A stretch of DNA of 47,602 nucleotides. It comes from an uncultured Clostridia bacterium (lineage in GTDB: Bacteria; Bacillota; Clostridia; Christensenellales; Borkfalkiaceae). Location of the stretch: NCBI GenBank assembly GCA_944363555.1, contig CALVUL010000035.1, positions 1 to 47,602 on the forward strand, read 5' to 3'. Of this stretch, positions 44,417 to 47,602 are shown one piece after another. How positions within the stretch are numbered: position 1 is the first letter of the stretch; every line of letters begins with the position of its first letter. The notes under the pieces were generated by a model. The model made no database searches. It saw nothing but the letters and a program-made list of their open reading frames with translations, and had not been told where the DNA came from. A program made the translations under genes and the position numbers.

Positions 44417-46492
44417 ATGTTGGGTAAAATTTTCAAATATGCGCTGGTCATTCTGCTGGGGATGATCCTCGGCGTCGGCGCGACGGTCGGCGCGGTGTAT
44501 CTGATCGTCACCAAGACCAAGGTGGGCACGATCACGGAAAAGGTGCCTTCCTTAAATCAGTATATCGGCGAATCCCTCGGCGATTACACCGTGCTGGAAA
44601 TCGTGGAGGTCCTCGGCGCGCCCGATACCACCATCGGCACGTATACGGAGTATTTCCCTTTCCTCGACGACGCCCTTACCGGTCTCGTCGATTCGGAGGA
44701 ACTCAAACAGTTCGCCACGTTCGATCTCGATAAACTCAAGACGATGACGTTTTCGCAGGTGGGCTCGGATCTCGCGTCCGTCGTCAGCGTGACGGCGTCC
44801 CTCGATTCGCTTTCCTCTTCCATGAACTTCACGCTGCCCGATATGCCGGTATTCACCTCCGCGGAAAATTACGTGAAGATCACGAACGACCAATTCGTCG
44901 TCACCAATCTCTATTATAAGGATAAAACGGCGGAGATCTATTACGACGTTTCTTATACCGCCCCCGATCCGGACGTTCCCGAAGGCGGGGCGGAAACGCC
45001 GGCGGAAACCGGCGCCGGCGAACCCGTTTACGCCCGCGCTTACGACGACGAGGGCAACCTTCTCGCCGCGGCGGAAGGGAAACCGCTGTATTACCGCGCG
45101 GAGGGCATAACGTCCCTGCCGGTAACCGACGCCGTTACCGCCCTTTCCGGCGTGTTTTCGGATGTCGATTCGATGACCATCGGCGATCTCGACGAGAATT
45201 TCGGGATCGACGTCATCGGGGAAGATCCCGACAGCCTGATCGCAAAACTGCTTTCGCCTTCCGACGAAATCTCCGATCTCGGCGTGGTGGAGGAGCGGAT
45301 CGACGCGCTGCGCCTCGTCGAAGATCTGGGCTTTACCAACATCGAGGGCACGGTGCTCGGCGAGATCCTCCCGAACGAGGAGGACCGCACGGTCGGCGCG
45401 CTGAAAACCATGCCTGTCGACGAGCGCATCGAAAATCTGCGCATCGATCAGATCATCGATGTTACGGAGGATAGTTCGCTGATCATGAAAGCGCTTGCGG
45501 ACACCACCGTCGGCGGGTTGGACGCGAAGATCAAAACGCTCACGGTAAGCGACGTAACCGAGATCACGGAGGATAGTTCCGCGATCATGAAATCGCTCGC
45601 CGATACAACCATCGAAGATCTGGACGCGAAGATCAAAACGCTTACGGTAAGCGACGTAACCGAGATCACGGAAAACAGTTCGCCGATCATGAAAGCGCTT
45701 GCCGCTACCGCCATCGAAGAGCTGGATGCGAGGATCAAGACGCTCACGGTCGGGGAAGTCGTGGAGATCGACGAAACCAGCGAGCCCATTCTGCGCGCGC
45801 TGCAGAACGCCGAGATCACCTCTCTGAACGACAGCATCAAGGACCTTACGGTTGCCGACGTCATGAGCGCGGAGCAGATCGAAAACAACAAAATTCTGAA
45901 ATGGCTGAGCGATAAGAACGCGAAGATCGCCGCGATCGGGGACGAGATCAACGCCATGCCGCTGGATGTGCTCGTGGAAAAAGGAACCAACCCCATTACC
46001 GACGCCCTCATCGAAAAGGAGGCGACCGTCGTCAATCTGGGAGAGGTCATCAACACCCTCACCGTCTCGGAGATCTACGATACCGGCGCGTTCGTGAAGA
46101 TCGGCGGCGGCGAAGGGGAAACGCCTTATGACGAAACCATGCGCTGCTTCGAGTTTACGGACGGCGTTTATCGGGAAACGGCGTACGCGGCGGATAAGGA
46201 ACTGTATCAGATCAAAAAGACTTCCGGCATCTGGCTGATCACGCTGTACGACAAGGCGGAAGGCGGCGCGGCGTATACGCCGGTGGCGGATGAGCCCGCG
46301 CTCGTCGACCTCGCCGATTATCTCCCCGCGCGGCTGATGGGGGAAACGACGGGTCTGGGCGCCTGCTCGCTGCAGGAACTTTACGAAGTCGGTTTCATTT
46401 CCGCGCAGCCCGACGAAAGCGTGCGGGATCTCGCCCTGAACGACGTCGTTTCCCGTTTCGGGCAGGCGGGAATTGCGGAAAACGCGGCGTGA
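44417..46492 (+). CDS. Membrane-anchored extracellular protein with 34-residue tandem repeats, unknown function
   Basis: 691 residues. One N-terminal hydrophobic helix (about 7-33) anchors the protein, and the rest is predicted outside the cell. Residues 40-190 form a first domain; an acidic Pro/Glu-rich linker (PDPDVPEGGAETPAETGAG) follows. From about residue 351 four head-to-tail repeats of 34 residues appear (EDSSAIMKSLADTTIEDLDA, then KIKTLTVSDVTEIT), with more divergent versions before and after. The regular helix/short strand rhythm suggests a solenoid or stalk. The final 130 residues form another domain (PYDETMRCFEFTDGVYRETA). No catalytic motif or sorting signal. It has its own promoter, between cca and the rpsF operon. 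Confidence 0.8.
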   Translation: MLGKIFKYALVILLGMILGVGATVGAVYLIVTKTKVGTITEKVPSLNQYIGESLGDYTVLEIVEVLGAPDTTIGTYTEYFPFLDDALTGLVDSEELKQFATFDLDKLKTMTFSQVGSDLASVVSVTASLDSLSSSMNFTLPDMPVFTSAENYVKITNDQFVVTNLYYKDKTAEIYYDVSYTAPDPDVPEGGAETPAETGAGEPVYARAYDDEGNLLAAAEGKPLYYRAEGITSLPVTDAVTALSGVFSDVDSMTIGDLDENFGIDVIGEDPDSLIAKLLSPSDEISDLGVVEERIDALRLVEDLGFTNIEGTVLGEILPNEEDRTVGALKTMPVDERIENLRIDQIIDVTEDSSLIMKALADTTVGGLDAKIKTLTVSDVTEITEDSSAIMKSLADTTIEDLDAKIKTLTVSDVTEITENSSPIMKALAATAIEELDARIKTLTVGEVVEIDETSEPILRALQNAEITSLNDSIKDLTVADVMSAEQIENNKILKWLSDKNAKIAAIGDEINAMPLDVLVEKGTNPITDALIEKEATVVNLGEVINTLTVSEIYDTGAFVKIGGGEGETPYDETMRCFEFTDGVYRETAYAADKELYQIKKTSGIWLITLYDKAEGGAAYTPVADEPALVDLADYLPARLMGETTGLGACSLQELYEVGFISAQPDESVRDLALNDVVSRFGQAGIAENAA
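45467..45874 (+). repeat. Four tandem 102-bp repeats inside the anchored protein gene
   Basis: Units start at 45467, 45569, 45671 and 45773, each exactly 102 bases. Units 1 and 2 are nearly identical over their second half; units 3 and 4 diverge progressively. Confidence 0.93.
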
Positions 46493-46516
46493 GCGGCGCA
46501 AACTTCAATAAATAAG

Positions 46517-46545
46517 TTGACAAAGAAAAGATAATTTGCTAAAAT
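46517..46545 (+). promoter_or_regulatory. Promoter of rpsF-ssb-rpsR
   Basis: TTGACA (46517-46522), 17-base spacer, TAAAAT (46540-46545). Confidence 0.9.
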
Positions 46546-46553
46546 AAAATGAC

Positions 46554-46584
46554 CTTGATTGCGGCAGGACGCAATCCGAATAAG
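46554..46584 (+). promoter_or_regulatory. Probable S6:S18 leader RNA structure
   Basis: A 7-bp stem gattgcg/cgcaatc (46557-46563, 46570-46576) is extended by ctt/aag through a 5-base one-sided bulge (cgaat, 46577-46581) that starts inside a CCG. Known rpsF leaders bound by S6:S18 share a helix with a large asymmetric CCG bulge, so feedback control of the operon is likely. Confidence 0.6.
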
Positions 46585-46601
46585 ACCGGGAGGTAAGAAT
46601 A

Positions 46602-46883
46602 ATGACGAAATACGATATGCTTTACATTTTGGCTCCGGAGCTCGAAGAAGAAGCGAGAGAAGTCATTATCAAAAAGTTCGAGGATCTGGTTACCGCCAAC
46701 GGCGGCGTCGTCGAAAAGACCGACAGGTGGGGCATGAAAAAACTGCAGTACCCCATCAACTATAAATCCGAAGGCTTTTATGTGGTAATGACCTTTGAAA
46801 GCGACAAGAACTTCGTTGTGGAACTGAAACGCGTTGTGGGCATTACGGACGGGATCATGAGAAGACTGATCACCAAGGCTTAA
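46602..46883 (+). CDS. rpsF: 30S ribosomal protein S6
   Basis: 93-residue small-subunit protein that pairs with S18. The S6 fold is recognisable from KYDMLYILAPELEEEAREVI, TDRWGMKKLQYPI and the terminal GIMRRLITK. GGGAGGT site upstream. First gene of the rpsF-ssb-rpsR operon. Confidence 0.97.
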   Translation: MTKYDMLYILAPELEEEAREVIIKKFEDLVTANGGVVEKTDRWGMKKLQYPINYKSEGFYVVMTFESDKNFVVELKRVVGITDGIMRRLITKA

Positions 46884-46897
46884 ACGGGAGAGAAACG

Positions 46898-47314
46898 ATG
46901 AACAAAGTATTACTGATCGGGAATCTCACGAGGGATCCGGAACTTTCCGAAACGTCGGGCGGGGTGGCGGTCTGCCACTTTTCCGTGGCGGTTACGCGCG
47001 ATTTCGCTTCGGCGGACGGCACCCGCGAAACGGACTTTTTCAACGTTACGGTGTGGCGCGGAAGGGCGGAAACCTGCGGGAAATACCTTAAAAAAGGCAA
47101 TAAAGTTGCCGTGATGGGCAGTTTGCAGAACCGTTCGTATGACGATAAGGACGGCATCAGAAGAACGGTTACGGAAGTCATCGCCAGCGACGTGGAGTTT
47201 TTGACCCCGAAGAACGCGCAGGGGGGCGAACCCTTCGCGGAAGAGGTCGTGGCGGTAAAGAAACAGCGCCCGCAGCTCGAGGCGCTTGACGACGACAACG
47301 ATTTGCCGTTCTGA
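46898..47314 (+). CDS. ssb: Single-stranded DNA-binding protein
   Basis: 138-residue SSB: OB fold opening [16 protein letters not shown], with [12 protein letters not shown] and [16 protein letters not shown], and the conserved acidic tip DDDNDLPF that recruits repair and replication proteins. The linker between OB fold and tip is short. It sits between rpsF and rpsR as usual. Confidence 0.97.
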   Translation: MNKVLLIGNLTRDPELSETSGGVAVCHFSVAVTRDFASADGTRETDFFNVTVWRGRAETCGKYLKKGNKVAVMGSLQNRSYDDKDGIRRTVTEVIASDVEFLTPKNAQGGEPFAEEVVAVKKQRPQLEALDDDNDLPF

Positions 47315-47334
47315 TTTTTCAAAGGAGTAAAAAA

Positions 47335-47586
47335 ATGGAAGAAAATAAGACTGCGGTCAAAAAGAATGGAAAGAGGATGCCCAGAAAGAAGGTTTGCGCG
47401 TTCTGTCAGGGCAAGGTGGAAAACATCGATTACAAAGATGTCGCCACGCTGAAAAAGTACGTATCGGAAAACGGAAAGATCCTGCCGCGCAGGATGACCG
47501 GCGTTTGCGCCAAGCACCAGCGCGTGCTTGCCACCGCCGTGAAACGCGCGCGGATCACCGATCTGCTCCCTTTCAAAGGCGAATAA
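47335..47586 (+). CDS. rpsR: 30S ribosomal protein S18, zinc-binding form
   Basis: 83-residue S18 with [20 protein letters not shown] and the basic C-terminus. It keeps a C-x2-C (VCAFC) and a C-x2-H (GVCAKH), so this is the zinc-ribbon version of S18. AAAGGAG precedes the ATG. Last complete gene of the window. Confidence 0.96.
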   Translation: MEENKTAVKKNGKRMPRKKVCAFCQGKVENIDYKDVATLKKYVSENGKILPRRMTGVCAKHQRVLATAVKRARITDLLPFKGE

Positions 47587-47602
47587 GAAAAGAGAAAAAC
47601 GA

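Noticed and set aside
45467-45874. Assembly collapse or duplication artefact in the 102-bp repeats
   Set aside because: The units diverge progressively and stay in frame, which argues for real protein repeats; read-level confirmation of copy number would still help.

Overview
The window looks like a chromosomal segment of a Gram-positive, anaerobic-type Bacillota (Clostridia). The evidence is the gene set and order (murB-PHP-whiA-dnaE-pfkA; hrcA-grpE-dnaK-dnaJ-prmA-rsmE-mtaB; rpsF-ssb-rpsR; tig-clpP-clpX), a CIRCE/HrcA heat-shock system, RqcH, EndoA/MazF-type toxin and two phosphofructokinases. GC content appears moderately high, with many GC-rich intrinsic terminators, and promoters are of the TTGACA-N17-TATAAT/TAAAAT type. 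An uncultured gut Clostridia lineage (Christensenellales/Borkfalkia-like) is my inference; no rRNA is present to place it.

Layout. 1-6.3 kb: ArsR-type regulator, uvrC, HAD phosphatase, lon and the ribosome-assembly GTPase ysxC/engB. 6.3-9.1 kb: an MntP/YtaF-like membrane protein on the minus strand and a large anchored surface protein of unknown function. 9.2-17.1 kb: feoA-feoB (ferrous iron uptake), an RluA-type pseudouridine synthase, rqcH, then tig-clpP-clpX. 17.2-18.9 kb: a SHOCT-domain membrane protein and a membrane-anchored solute-binding-like protein. 18.9-27.4 kb: murB, PHP phosphoesterase, whiA, dnaE, ATP-dependent pfkA and a PPi-type phosphofructokinase. 27.5-28.05 kb: a frameshifted two-TM gene. 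28.2-35.9 kb: the CIRCE-controlled chaperone operon with prmA, rsmE and mtaB behind it, then a HIT protein. 36.2-38.2 kb: rpsU, a 134-residue unknown protein, a solitary MazF and an SGNH hydrolase.

38.27-39.45 kb is the one clearly accessory stretch. It holds tRNA-Arg(CCU) with a decayed tyrosine integrase against its 3' end, an IS3-type OrfA remnant, tRNA-Gly(CCC) and a tandem duplicate of that tRNA whose anticodon is deleted. 39.6-41.8 kb: an SPFH/zinc-ribbon protein, a DUF1858 protein, an XRE repressor with inverted repeats at its start, and a zinc-ribbon membrane protein. 41.9-44.3 kb: divergent diacylglycerol-kinase-like gene and cca, with overlapping promoters. 44.4-46.5 kb: a membrane-anchored protein with 34-residue tandem repeats. 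46.5-47.6 kb: rpsF-ssb-rpsR with a probable S6:S18 leader RNA.

Protein quality control dominates the window: Lon, RqcH, trigger factor, ClpXP and DnaK/DnaJ/GrpE/HrcA are all encoded within 30 kb. I do not see a CRISPR array, prophage, secondary-metabolite cluster or recognisable defence island. The most interesting unexplained items are the two large surface proteins, the repeat protein, the uvrC and cca promoters that imply leaderless mRNAs, the overlapping cca/dagK promoters, the ATP/PPi phosphofructokinase pair and the tRNA-flanked scar.
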